Positions 52,173-61,041 of a stretch of DNA of 64,000 bases are shown piece after piece. Below the pieces are notes generated by a model, which saw nothing but the letters and a program-made list of their open reading frames with translations, was not told the DNA's origin and made no database searches. Where the stretch lies: NCBI GenBank assembly GCA_002238965.1, contig MPNJ01000012.1, forward strand, positions 1-64,000, read 5' to 3'. This DNA is from Nitrospinae bacterium bin107. Its GTDB lineage: Bacteria > UBA8248. The stretch's first letter is position 1; each line of letters begins with the position of its first letter. A program made the translations under genes and the position numbers.

Positions 52173-53078
52173 CTAACGCTCGGCATCGGTATACGCGGCG
52201 CGCTCTTCGTCCTTGAAGTCATCCAGAAGATTGTGACCGCCCTCTTTGGCCTGCCGGACGGTGAAGATGGGCGGCGGCACGTCCGGACGCCATTTGGTGG
52301 TCTCGGGCGGTTCGGGCCATTCATAGGGCAGGTGCCGATAGGCGTTAGGCGCTTTTGCTTCTTCGAGCAGCGCGGTCATGTCCTCGCAAATCCTGCGCTG
52401 GCCTACGTAATCCCCCACGATGCCCAGTTGCCGCCCGAAGGGGTACTGGACGAACACCGCTCTGGGCACGCAGACGCGCTCGGTGGTCTCGGGTACGTTG
52501 GAGATGATGACGGTGGCGATGCCCGCCTTTTCGATTTCGCGCTGAAGCAGTCCGCCGGACCGGTTGCAGAGCGGTCAGACCGGATAGAGAAAGGCCGCGT
52601 CCACGCCCTCTGCCTTCATCTTCTCGATCATCAGGGGCGCCGTGCGCTTCACCAGCGGGTTGAAGTTCGGGATGTAGCCCATGATGGAATAGAGCGTATC
52701 GGCCAGCGCGCCGATTTTCCCCTCTCTTTCGAATTCCAGGAAAATATCGACTGGCCAGGACACGTTCCTGTCCTCGGCCAGGAACGAGGTGTCGACGTGC
52801 AGATGGGAATATTCCACGTCGTGCTGGCCCGCCGTCTTGGGAATCTCCCGGTGGGTGGGGTCGCCCCACGTGCCCTCGCGGTGCTCTCTTTCGTAATCGA
52901 AAGAAACGTCGTCCTTCATGAAGATGCCGGCCGTGGAGACGAGCGTGACCTTGCACTGCGCAAGCGGTTTTTCCAACGGCGTCCAGGGCGTTTTGGCCGG
53001 GTCCGCGTGGCGCTGCGCCAGTACGCGATCGCGCGAGGTGGGGTGAAAATAGAACCCATCTACTTTTTCTATCGGCAT
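52173..53078 (-). CDS. Selenoprotein B-family reductase with UxxC motif, candidate selenoprotein
   Basis: Reads as one 301-residue protein from ATG 53078 to TAG 52173 with a single in-frame TGA at codon 168. The half before ends EGVDAAFLYPV, and the half after begins PLCNRSGGLLQREIEKAGIATV, so the site is Sec168-Pro-Leu-Cys171. The downstream half has VPETTERVCVPRAVFVQYPFGRQLG, matching the glycine/sarcosine/betaine reductase selenoprotein B-like family, whose members carry a Sec at this place. It is the last gene of a five-gene minus-strand operon. The substrate is unknown; family relatives reductively cleave C-N bonds. A plain stop codon would leave half a protein and is unlikely. Confidence 0.87.
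52548..52577 (-). promoter_or_regulatory. Sec UGA codon and possible SECIS hairpin
   Basis: The TGA is at 52577-52575 on the minus strand. About 15-29 bases downstream CGGTCC-GGC-GGACTG can form a six-pair stem with a GGC loop (one G-T pair), in the distance range of bacterial SECIS elements. Confidence 0.5.
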
Positions 53079-53107
53079 GCGTATCCTCGAATTCGGGGTT
53101 CCATGAT

Positions 53108-54376
53108 TCAGGCTGGAGACGCCCCTCTCTTATCTCTTTTCACCCAGCCGAGCAACACGACAAAGAAGCCGCAGAGGAAAAACATGAGCGCGAAGGTCGA
53201 AAGTCCCCAAAGGTAGGAGCCGTGCAGGTCGAAGAGGAAACCCGTGGTCCATGGCCCTGCCGAACCCCAGAGGGCGAAGCCCATCATCGCTACGCCGTTC
53301 ACGCGCCCGAAGCCCGGGCCTTCGAAATAATCCGCCAGGATGGCCGAGCCGGTGGGCCGCATGAGCCCCAGGGCGAGACCATTGGCGATCGTGCCCAGGT
53401 AGAAGCGGATTTGGGGGTCGCCCTGCTCGAAGTTGGCTAGAACCAGGACGGAGGCGATCCCGAGAACCACGCCGATGAGGAACGTCGGCACTCGGCCAAG
53501 GCGGTCCGAGACCGGGCTGATGAGGTTCGCTCCCACCTGGCATAAGCCCCAGATGGCGAACAGAACGCTCGCGGTTTCGAGCGAGAAGCCCTGATCCGTG
53601 GCGTGTGGCACCAGATGGACGAGCATCCCCGCAAAGGTGTACGCCATGGGCAGAAACGAACCCATGAAGAAGAAAAACGGCAGGTTGTACATGGAGACCG
53701 GCGGCTCATCGGCGGATGGAGGCGTTGGTTGCGGCGCTTCTTCATCCAGCAGGTTCTGAACGAAAGGAGCGTCGGCGATGGTGCCTTTGTCCGATGGGTG
53801 GTCCCTGTGAAAAATGATGCAGACGGGGAGCACGATGAGCAGGGTTACACCCGCCAGCGCTAAATAGCTCATCCGCCAGCCCAGGGCCGTGATGAGGTAG
53901 GGAGTCGCGATGTTCAGGCAGAAGGCCCCTCCCTGGCAGGTGTTGGAAATGCCCAGGGCAAGTCCTCTTTTTTTCACGAACCAGTTCGAGAGCGTGGGCA
54001 CCTGGGCAATCCACGTGCTCGCGGCGAAGCCCGCGCACAGGCCGATGTACATCAGATAAAAATGCCAGAGCGAGGAGATTTGGCTCCCGATGAGAAGCGA
54101 GAGGCCGAATACCACGACCCCCGCCGACATCGACGCCCGTATGCTCCAGCGGTCGGAAAAGATGCCCGCCAGCGGCGAGATGATCGCCTGGGCCAGCATG
54201 CCGATGGAAAAAGCAGCCGCCGTCGCCCCCCGGCTCCAGCCCAGCTCACCCGAGATTTCCTTGAAGAAGGGCCCGATGGTGGCGCGAATGGCGATGAGCG
54301 AAATCATGACGAGAAAGACCACGGCCAGAACCACCCAGCCGTACCAGAGGCGCGATTCGTCCCGCATGACGTTCAT
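53108..54376 (-). CDS. MFS transporter, monocarboxylate/oxalate-formate-like, copy A
   Basis: A 422-residue, twelve-helix major facilitator transporter. The N-terminal LWYGWVVLAVVFLVMISLIAIRATIGPFFKEI and GWSRGATAAAFSIGMLAQAI pattern is seen in MFS carriers related to the oxalate-formate antiporter and monocarboxylate transporter group. A central loop (residues about 205-235) is rich in Pro and Glu. It follows the second MFS gene by four bases and precedes the selenoprotein gene by 29. The two carriers are clear paralogues. A small carboxylate or zwitterion is a plausible substrate. Confidence 0.88.
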   Translation of the reverse strand: MNVMRDESRLWYGWVVLAVVFLVMISLIAIRATIGPFFKEISGELGWSRGATAAAFSIGMLAQAIISPLAGIFSDRWSIRASMSAGVVVFGLSLLIGSQISSLWHFYLMYIGLCAGFAASTWIAQVPTLSNWFVKKRGLALGISNTCQGGAFCLNIATPYLITALGWRMSYLALAGVTLLIVLPVCIIFHRDHPSDKGTIADAPFVQNLLDEEAPQPTPPSADEPPVSMYNLPFFFFMGSFLPMAYTFAGMLVHLVPHATDQGFSLETASVLFAIWGLCQVGANLISPVSDRLGRVPTFLIGVVLGIASVLVLANFEQGDPQIRFYLGTIANGLALGLMRPTGSAILADYFEGPGFGRVNGVAMMGFALWGSAGPWTTGFLFDLHGSYLWGLSTFALMFFLCGFFVVLLGWVKRDKRGASPA

Positions 54377-54380
54377 GGTC

Positions 54381-55670
54381 CTAAGCGCGCTCTTCGCGCG
54401 GCATACGCGAGAGGCTCACGACGAAAATCGCGCCAACGATGAACATGCCGCCCACGAGGAGAAAACCCGAATAATAGTTTCCGCTGGCGTCGAAAAGCAT
54501 CCCCGTCACGAGGGGGCCGAGTGCGCCAATGAGCGAGAAGACCATCATTGCGCACCCGTTCACGAGACCGAATCCCGGCCCCGCGAAATGATCCGCCAAC
54601 AGAGAGGACGCCGTGGGGCGGACGAAACCCAGGGCGAAACCCACCCCCATCGCGCCCGCGTATATCAGCCATTCGTGCGATGCGCGCGTGAAGGCGGCCA
54701 GGAGATAACTCGCGGCCACGCCGCACACCACGCCCACCATGTAGGTGGGGAGCCTCCCGATGCGATCCGAAACCGCGCTCAGCCCGTTTCCCACGACGAG
54801 GGCCGCCCCGTAAAGGGCGAAGAGCGCGGCGCCCCCCGAGGGAGAGAAGCCCTGGTCCGTCGCGTGGGGGATCAAATGCACCAGAACGGCGGTGAAGACA
54901 TACGCGATGCTGCCGTATATTCCTCCGATCAGCATGAACCTGCGGGTGAAGAAAAAAGTAAAGGATACAGTTTCCGTTTCTTTATCCGCAGGAATGATAA
55001 CGGCGGCCCTGGCGCGGGCGCGGGAGAACTCCTCAGACGTGAGAAAAGGCGCGTCGGGAGCGGTTCGCTTCTCTCTGGGGTGGTCGCGCAGCGTCGTCAC
55101 GGCGAAGGGCAGCACGAGGAGGAGCACGATTCCCGCAAGCGCCAGGTAGCTCCCCCGCCAGCCGAGTGCCGCGATGAGCAGGGGAGTGAAGATGTTCACG
55201 ATGGGCGCGAAGCCCTGGGCTGCGTGCGAAAACCCCATGGCGAGGCCGCGCTTCAAGACGAACCAGTTCGAGAGCAGTTGCACCTGCGGCAGGTTGGCCG
55301 TGAAGGCGAAGCCGACCGATAGCAGGAAATACATGGCGTAGAATTGCCAGAGGGCGCCGATATAGGCTCCGATGATGAGCGCCGCTCCGTTCACGAGGAT
55401 GCCTGCGCCGATCACCCAGCGCATGTTGAAACGCTCGAGCACCCAGCCCGCGAAGGGGGCGACCATCGCCTGGCCGAGCATGCCCATGGTGAAGGCGGCG
55501 GCTGTCTCCGCGCGGTTCCAGCCGAACTCGCCAGAGATGTCCTTGAAGAAAACGCCGATGGAGTTTCTGATGCCGATGGTCACCGTCAGGATCATGAAGA
55601 CACTGAGGAGGATCACCCACCCGTACCACAGGCGCAGTTCTTTGCTCATCTGGTAGCGCGATGCGATCAA
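54381..55670 (-). CDS. MFS transporter, monocarboxylate/oxalate-formate-like, copy B
   Basis: A 429-residue paralogue of the transporter at 53108. It starts with LWYGWVILLSVFMILTVTIGIRNSIGVFFKDISGEFGWNRAETAAAFTMGMLGQAM. The probable start is TTG 55670, overlapping the NifU-like stop; ATG 55649 (MSKELRLWYGW) is the alternative. Both copies conserve the DRxGRxP loop (SDRIGRLPTYMVG here, SDRLGRVPTFLIG in copy A). Two carriers side by side could import a substrate and export a product, or serve two related substrates. Confidence 0.86.
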   Translation of the reverse strand: MIASRYQMSKELRLWYGWVILLSVFMILTVTIGIRNSIGVFFKDISGEFGWNRAETAAAFTMGMLGQAMVAPFAGWVLERFNMRWVIGAGILVNGAALIIGAYIGALWQFYAMYFLLSVGFAFTANLPQVQLLSNWFVLKRGLAMGFSHAAQGFAPIVNIFTPLLIAALGWRGSYLALAGIVLLLVLPFAVTTLRDHPREKRTAPDAPFLTSEEFSRARARAAVIIPADKETETVSFTFFFTRRFMLIGGIYGSIAYVFTAVLVHLIPHATDQGFSPSGGAALFALYGAALVVGNGLSAVSDRIGRLPTYMVGVVCGVAASYLLAAFTRASHEWLIYAGAMGVGFALGFVRPTASSLLADHFAGPGFGLVNGCAMMVFSLIGALGPLVTGMLFDASGNYYSGFLLVGGMFIVGAIFVVSLSRMPREERA

Positions 55671-56005
55671 GACGATGATTGGTCTTTAAGCGGTTGCCCC
55701 ACCCAAAACGAATAGCCGGAGTAGAATTTCTCGACACGTCTGATGGCGTGATCCGAAATGCGGACACCCTCGACCGCGACGTCCGTGACGCCGGGGTGCT
55801 GCATGAGCTTCTGGCGCACGCCCAGGGCGTAGGTGACGCTCTTGAGCATGCAGCCGCGGCACGCGCCCTCGAACCGCAGCGATACTTCGCCTTTTTCGCT
55901 CACTTTATCGAGCGTGATTCCGCCGCCGTGAATCTTGAGAAGCGGGCGAATCTGCGTCTCGATGATGTCCTGGACGTCGGTGACGAGGGCTTCGTGGTCG
56001 CTCAT
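55667..56005 (-). CDS. NifU C-terminal-domain iron-sulfur protein
   Basis: A 112-residue protein with the NifU-like domain: IRPLLKIHGGGITLDKVSE, the FEGACRGCMLKSVTYALGV block (Cys49, Cys52) and HPGVTDVAVEGVRI. The CxxC binds a transient Fe-S cluster that is passed to other proteins. It overlaps both neighbours by four bases (ATGA, TTGA), showing tight translational coupling. In this operon it may supply a cluster to a redox enzyme; that is inference. Confidence 0.88.
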   Translation of the reverse strand: MSDHEALVTDVQDIIETQIRPLLKIHGGGITLDKVSEKGEVSLRFEGACRGCMLKSVTYALGVRQKLMQHPGVTDVAVEGVRISDHAIRRVEKFYSGYSFWVGQPLKDQSSS

Positions 56006-57030
56006 CGGGCTGCTCCGCTCCAGAGTTCCTGTTTCTTGGCCTCCACGTCCACGCCGAAGATGCGCGCCTGGTTCAGGCCCAGAATGTTGCGCTTGTCCTC
56101 TTCGGTGATCTGCGGATAGCCGTAGTCATCCTGCATGGATTCTGGGATTTCCATCTCCCATATCCACTCGATAACGGGCTTCGCGTTTCCGAGAAGCGCC
56201 ATCTCGGAACCCCAGAGCACTCTCTCGGAGCCCACGTCGCGCAACAATCTGCCCATCCACTCGGTGAAGGTTCGGGGCGCGACCATGGGCGTATGGCCGA
56301 TGCCCGAGAGCACGAGGAAGACGTTCTCGTAGCGGTTCGCCATCCAGACGACTTCCTCGAAGTAGGGCACCGCCAGGTGGTGGATGCCGAAGAGAAGATC
56401 CGGAAAATCAAGGGCCGCGCCCTCGATGTCGAGTGGTGAGAGGTCGCGCAGCTTCGCCCGCGTGATGGGGTTTCCCTTGTGGAACTGGAATACCTCGATG
56501 CCCAGTTCGCGCCCTTTCTCATAGAGGGGGTAGGCGATTTCGGGGTCGTCGCACGCCCAGGATTTTCCGTCCACGTGGGCGTTGTAGATTTTCATGGATT
56601 TCGCCCCCCACTCCTTCACCTGGCGTTCCATCTCCTCGCACGCTGCGGCGACGCTCGGGTACATCGGGTCCACGGCCCCGCAGAACAGGCAGCGCTCGGG
56701 AAACGCCTGCGCGAAGGCGTACTGCGCCTTCACGGGCGCGAAGCCGTCCTTGTAGAGGTCGAACAGGGGTACGGCCTGGGCCATCGCCATGTCGGTGCCC
56801 GAATCCTCGAAAACGAGGCGGCCCATGTCCTCCACGCTCCAGCGGCGCTTGAAGCCCTCCACCGGGTGCCAGTTCGCGTAGACGTCCGTGGGCGCGGTTC
56901 GCCTACGGCGCAGCACCTTGCTCACGTGATAGTGGCGGTCGTATTCGCTTTGCTCCGAGACGAGGTTCTCATCCGAGTAGTCGTACATGTGCACCACGTT
57001 GTCGAATACGAATACGTCGTCGCGGATCAT
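56002..57030 (-). CDS. Amidohydrolase-2 family protein
   Basis: A 342-residue protein of the amidohydrolase-2 (ACMSD-like) group. The usual N-terminal HxH is replaced by FDNVVHMYDY. Further metal-site blocks are IEVFQFHKGN, LLFGIHHLAVPYFEE and RVLWGSEMALLG. Thus only part of the canonical metal site is recognisable. It starts the operon with AAAGGAG upstream of ATG 57030 and overlaps the NifU-like gene. Decarboxylase or hydrolase activity is probable; the substrate is not known. Confidence 0.78.
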   Translation of the reverse strand: MIRDDVFVFDNVVHMYDYSDENLVSEQSEYDRHYHVSKVLRRRRTAPTDVYANWHPVEGFKRRWSVEDMGRLVFEDSGTDMAMAQAVPLFDLYKDGFAPVKAQYAFAQAFPERCLFCGAVDPMYPSVAAACEEMERQVKEWGAKSMKIYNAHVDGKSWACDDPEIAYPLYEKGRELGIEVFQFHKGNPITRAKLRDLSPLDIEGAALDFPDLLFGIHHLAVPYFEEVVWMANRYENVFLVLSGIGHTPMVAPRTFTEWMGRLLRDVGSERVLWGSEMALLGNAKPVIEWIWEMEIPESMQDDYGYPQITEEDKRNILGLNQARIFGVDVEAKKQELWSGAAR

Positions 57031-57236
57031 GAGAAAAAACTCCTTTCCGGGGATAGAATCAGCATCGCCAGATTAGCACACCGCGCGAGGCCGTGTCAGA
57101 CGGGAGAGGGATTTCACTTCGCATTGGGACGGCGTCTTTCGTAAGAGCCTGGAAACCCCTCGTTGTTGGACTTAAGCCTAAAGTGCGCGTAGAAATGGCG
57201 CTGGTTTCACGTGGCAAGGGAGTATAGGAGAATGAC

Positions 57237-58106
57237 ATGGACTGGGTGACGCTCGCCGTCATTGCGGCTCTCGCGCAGGTGCTCAGAAACGCGGCGATGA
57301 AATCCATCGGCCACAAGCTCGATGAGTACATCAACGTGCTGGGGCGGTTCGCGTTCCTGCTCCCCTTCGCGGCCGTGGCGGTGTGGATGCGGGGCGTGCC
57401 CGAGTTACAGCCCGGCTTCTGGTGGTTTTGCGTCCTCTTCGGCTTCCTGCAGACCTCGGCCACGCTCGCGCTCTCGAAGGCGCTCCTTTACGGCTCGATG
57501 GGCGTGGTGACCTCGCTGTGGAAGCTCGCAACCATCTGGCTGGTGGTGCTCGCTTTCATCACGCTGGGCGAGACGCCCTCGGCCTGGGGGCTCGTGGGTA
57601 TTTTAGTCACCCTCGCAGGCGTCTACGGGCTGAACGTCTCGCGCGCGCGAATCGGTTGGTTCGAGCCCGTCCGCGCTATATTTACCGACAAGGGGATGCG
57701 CTACACCGTGCTCGCCTCGCTGCTGTACGCGCCCTCGGTGATCACCTTCAAGCAGGCGGCGGTGCTCTCAGACGCCACCTTCGGCACGTTCGCCACCTAT
57801 GCGGCGGCATCGCTCGTCGTGCTGCCGCTGACCTTGTGGAAATCCGCCGAGCACTTTAAGCACGCGCCCAGGCTCTGGAAGGGCTTCGTATCCCTGGGGC
57901 TGTTCGCCTTCATCACGAGCCTCGCCCAGGCGGAGGCCTACCGCCTCACGCTCACCTCCTACGTGGAATCGGTGAAACAGATCGAGATACTCCTGGCCAT
58001 CGGTATCGGCTACGTCTTCTTCAAGGAGCGTGACCGCGTCCGCGAAACGATGCTGGGAGGCGTGGTGATCCTGGCGGGAATCGTTCTTCTGATCCTGGCG
58101 GGGTGA
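57237..58106 (+). CDS. EamA-type drug/metabolite transporter
   Basis: A 289-residue membrane protein with ten hydrophobic helices in two EamA-like repeats. FAFLLPFAAVAVWMRG, ATLALSKALLYGSMGVVTSLWKLATIWLVVL, and AEAYRLTLTSYVESVKQIEILLAIGIGYVFFKERDRVRETMLGGVVILAG fit the DMT superfamily. AGGAG lies seven bases before ATG 57237. It is divergent from the selenoprotein operon (207-base gap). Substrate unknown. Confidence 0.87.
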   Translation: MDWVTLAVIAALAQVLRNAAMKSIGHKLDEYINVLGRFAFLLPFAAVAVWMRGVPELQPGFWWFCVLFGFLQTSATLALSKALLYGSMGVVTSLWKLATIWLVVLAFITLGETPSAWGLVGILVTLAGVYGLNVSRARIGWFEPVRAIFTDKGMRYTVLASLLYAPSVITFKQAAVLSDATFGTFATYAAASLVVLPLTLWKSAEHFKHAPRLWKGFVSLGLFAFITSLAQAEAYRLTLTSYVESVKQIEILLAIGIGYVFFKERDRVRETMLGGVVILAGIVLLILAG

Positions 58107-58120
58107 TGGAGATTCAGGGT

Positions 58121-58144
58121 AGGGACAGGTCGCGACCTGTCCCT
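58121..58144. repeat. Perfect 24-base palindrome, copy 2
   Basis: AGGGACAGGTCG and CGACCTGTCCCT form a perfect 24-base inverted repeat just after the EamA gene. The right half recurs at 978-992. It could serve as a weak terminator hairpin, but no T-run follows. Confidence 0.8.
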
Positions 58145-58241
58145 TCAGAACCATCGCAAATTCCTCTCATCGGGGAAGATCGGCCTTCATTGGGGAGGGA
58201 TTCCGGGTCCTCGTTACGGGTATTCCCCTTTGCGGAAATTT

Positions 58242-58634
58242 TCAGAGAACGTCCTCGCTTTCGAGCAGCACCTTGGCCTTCGCGTCGTCATCCGCTGTGA
58301 GGGCGACGTTCGCGTAACCGGCGTGGCGGTTCAGGATGTGCATGCTCTGGATGTTCACGCCGGCGACCTTGAATTTCTCCGCCACCTTGGCGAGAGCGCC
58401 CGGCTCGTCGCGCAGCCTGATGACCGTCGCCTCGTCCGAGATCGCGCGGAAGCCCGCGTTCATGAGCACGCGCAGGGCGCGATCGGGCTCGTTCGTGGTG
58501 AGGATGACGACGCCTTTCTCGCCGGCAACCTCGGTGTTGATCGCCTCGATGTTGATGGATTCATCAGCCAGCGCCTTGCTGATATCCGCGATGACGCCGA
58601 CCTCGTCGCGCACCGTGATGATGATTCGATTCAT
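58242..58634 (-). CDS. Double ACT-domain protein
   Basis: A 130-residue protein made of two ACT domains: IITVRDEVGVIADISKALADESINIEAINTEV and RDEPGALAKVAEKFKVAGVNIQSMHIL. Such stand-alone ACT proteins bind amino acids and regulate nearby enzymes. AGGAGG precedes ATG 58634. It follows histidine decarboxylase by 12 bases on the same strand. The natural partner is probably histidine or another amino acid. Confidence 0.88.
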   Translation of the reverse strand: MNRIIITVRDEVGVIADISKALADESINIEAINTEVAGEKGVVILTTNEPDRALRVLMNAGFRAISDEATVIRLRDEPGALAKVAEKFKVAGVNIQSMHILNRHAGYANVALTADDDAKAKVLLESEDVL

Positions 58635-58646
58635 CCAGAATCCTCC

Positions 58647-59777
58647 TCAGGCCGTTTGCCTGTGTTTATGCTTCACGCAGTCGTCGACGAACTCGTTCAC
58701 CATCTCGCGCGTGACGTGCGGCATGGTGATGATGTGGGCGATGTCTCCCAGCGGCGCGATCTGCCACTTGCGCATCACCTCGGCCGGGGGTCTCGGAAAA
58801 ACGACCGTCACCGAGTTCTTGTGACGCCAGGCAGGGATGCCGAACTCGCCAAAGCGCTCGACTGCGTACGCGGCGACAGCCAGCATCTCCTTCACGAGTT
58901 CCCGGAACCCGTCCATCCCCAGGCGCTCGAAGGCGTACCACAGCATGAGCGGCGTAAGCCCGCTGCGCGAGCCGGGTAGCGTCGTGTCGAGCACGCCGAC
59001 GTATTCTATCGAGCGCGCGATGCGCGCCACGTAATCGCGCTTCGTCAGCACGACGCCGCAGGGCAGCGGACAGCCGATGAGCTTGTGGCCGCTGATGGAG
59101 ACGCTGTCGAAACCGGCGTCGAAGCCGTAGGGCTGCGGGTCGTCGACGAAGGGCAGGATCATGCCGCTCAGGGCGGCGTCGGCGTGGATGTAGGCGTTCG
59201 TGACCGCCAGGTCGTCCAGGATGCCGCGCACCCTGCTCACGTCGTCCACGGCGCCTTTCATCGTGGAGCCGATGTTCGCCATGAAGATGACGGGAGAATC
59301 GCGGTGGATGCGGATGGTCTCGCGGAGGTCCTCGTAGTCGATTTCTCCGTTTTCCTGACTTTTGATCATGATGTTGCGCACGTTCAGCACGCGCAGAATC
59401 TTGAGGACGCTGTAGTGCGTGTCCTGGGAGAAATAGACCACCCCGTCCGGGAACAGTTCGCGCCCCATGTAGATGCCGTACATGTTGCCCTCGGTTCCGC
59501 CGGAGGTGACGTAGCCCCAGGCGTGTTCCTGCTCCAGGCGCATCAACGAGGCGAACCGGGCGATGACCTCGCGCTCGATCTCATGGGTATTGCTGCGGAA
59601 ATTGCTGTCGTGAAAGGGGTCGCCCACGTTGTTGAGGCTGTATTCCATGAAGGGCAGTAAATCCGAGTAATCGAAATTCTGGTTGCAGGGATAACCCACC
59701 TGGAGCCTGCTCAGTTCCTCGAATTCGCTTCTCAAGGCGTCGAGATGCGCCCTGGTGAGTGGATTCGGTTCGTTCAT
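58647..59777 (-). CDS. hdc: Pyridoxal-phosphate histidine decarboxylase
   Basis: A 376-residue PLP group II decarboxylase. PLP-site blocks are TSGGTEGNMYGIYMGRE, YFSQDTHYSVLKILR (His121), YIHADAALSGMILPF (Asp200) and SISGHKLIGCPLPCGV (Lys232). The early GYPCNQNFDYSDLLPF matches histidine decarboxylases of Gram-negative bacteria, which form histamine and CO2; other amino acids cannot be fully excluded. It is paired with an ACT-domain protein. Confidence 0.83.
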   Translation of the reverse strand: MNEPNPLTRAHLDALRSEFEELSRLQVGYPCNQNFDYSDLLPFMEYSLNNVGDPFHDSNFRSNTHEIEREVIARFASLMRLEQEHAWGYVTSGGTEGNMYGIYMGRELFPDGVVYFSQDTHYSVLKILRVLNVRNIMIKSQENGEIDYEDLRETIRIHRDSPVIFMANIGSTMKGAVDDVSRVRGILDDLAVTNAYIHADAALSGMILPFVDDPQPYGFDAGFDSVSISGHKLIGCPLPCGVVLTKRDYVARIARSIEYVGVLDTTLPGSRSGLTPLMLWYAFERLGMDGFRELVKEMLAVAAYAVERFGEFGIPAWRHKNSVTVVFPRPPAEVMRKWQIAPLGDIAHIITMPHVTREMVNEFVDDCVKHKHRQTA

Positions 59778-60084
59778 GGCTCAAACCCTCATGCCCGCGC
59801 GCGGAAGGACGCCCCGGGATTTCGTTCAGTTGCGCCATTCTCCCGGGCGATAGATGGCGGCAAGAACAAAATACCTTATTTTCAGGGGCAAGAAAACGAC
59901 AAATTCCCGCGATTGAGACATGATGTGGAATGAGAGACCTGTGGAGCCGGGACGGTTTTCCGTTTGTGGCGTATGGAGCGGCGAATTGTTGACACCACGG
60001 GATGCCAGCCGTAAGATGCGCTCGATTTGATATCCCAAGTGGCATAAGTAAAAAGTGCGTGTTAGAGCGCCGTGGGGGCGGGAA
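59778..60084. other. Non-coding spacer before the nuo operon
   Basis: No gene is supported in these 307 bases between the divergent histidine decarboxylase and nuoA. Apart from the promoter at 59989-60017, nothing else is recognised. Confidence 0.6.
59989..60017 (+). promoter_or_regulatory. Sigma70-type promoter of the nuo operon
   Basis: TTGACA (59989-59994) and TAAGAT (60012-60017) with a 17-base spacer, 68 bases before the nuoA ATG. The -35 is perfect and the -10 matches four of six. Confidence 0.7.
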
Positions 60085-60441
60085 ATGCCGGAAGAATATA
60101 TACCCATATTGATTCTGATAGCGCTGGCGGTCGGGTTCGCCGTCGTGAACCTGGGCGTGACGTTCCTGCTGGGCAGGCGCAAGTCCACGGTGGAGAAGGA
60201 TTCCGCCTACGAGTGCGGCATCGTGCCCGAATCGAACGCGCGGGGACGTTTCAGCGTGAAATTCTTTCTGGTGGCGATATTGTTCATCGTTTTCGACGTG
60301 GAGACCATCTTCCTGTTTCCATGGGCGGTGAACCTGAAAAGCCTGGGCGTATACGGGTTTATCGCGATTCTGCCTTTCATGGCTTTGCTGGTGGCCAGTC
60401 TGATATACGAGTGGCGCCGGGGAGCGCTCGAATGGGACTAG
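60085..60441 (+). CDS. nuoA: NADH-quinone oxidoreductase subunit A
   Basis: A 118-residue, three-helix membrane subunit of complex [47 protein letters not shown] is the conserved core with the loop Cys (CGIV). ATG 60085 gives the normal length; GGGGCGGGAA precedes it. nuoB overlaps it by ten bases. It starts the nuoABCDEF operon. Confidence 0.95.
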   Translation: MPEEYIPILILIALAVGFAVVNLGVTFLLGRRKSTVEKDSAYECGIVPESNARGRFSVKFFLVAILFIVFDVETIFLFPWAVNLKSLGVYGFIAILPFMALLVASLIYEWRRGALEWD

Positions 60442-60929
60442 AACAGCAACTCGAAGGCCAGGTGGTGCTGGGCCGCGCGACCGACGTCATCAAATGGGCG
60501 CGTAAGAACAGCCTGTGGCCGGCGCTTTTCGGGCTGGCTTGCTGCGCCATCGAGATGATGTCGACTTCGGCTGCGAAATACGACATCTCGCGCTTCGGCG
60601 CCGAGGTGTTCCGCGCCTCGCCTCGACAGGCGGATTTGATGATCGTGGCGGGCCGGGTATCGCGGAAGATGGCGCCCGTGCTCCGGCAGATATACGATCA
60701 GATGCCCGAGCCGAAATGGGTGATCTCCATGGGCGCGTGCGCGTCCACGGGCGGGATATTCAACAACTACGCGCTCGTGCAGGGCGTGGACGAGGTCGTG
60801 CCCGTCGATATCTACGTGCCGGGCTGTCCGCCGCGCCCCGAAACGCTCATCGACGGGATCATGAAGCTGCAGGCGAAAATTGCGGACGAAACGCTCTACC
60901 GAGAGGATTCCGGCGTCACCTCGCTTTAG
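60432..60929 (+). CDS. nuoB: NADH-quinone oxidoreductase subunit B
   Basis: A 165-residue subunit carrying cluster N2. [10 protein letters not shown] gives the unusual tandem cysteines; [10 protein letters not shown] and [10 protein letters not shown] provide the other ligands. [24 protein letters not shown] is conserved. It passes electrons to quinone at the interface with NuoD. ATG 60432 lies within the end of nuoA. Confidence 0.96.
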   Translation: MGLEQQLEGQVVLGRATDVIKWARKNSLWPALFGLACCAIEMMSTSAAKYDISRFGAEVFRASPRQADLMIVAGRVSRKMAPVLRQIYDQMPEPKWVISMGACASTGGIFNNYALVQGVDEVVPVDIYVPGCPPRPETLIDGIMKLQAKIADETLYREDSGVTSL

Positions 60930-61041
60930 ATGATGTGAGAAGGCTCCCCACGCCATGTGAGTTGTGATAGTCGACTCAGGGGCGGGGTGAGCGCTTTTTC
61001 GTGAAGTAAAACAAACCTTTGTGGAATGAGGGGTTGAGCCG

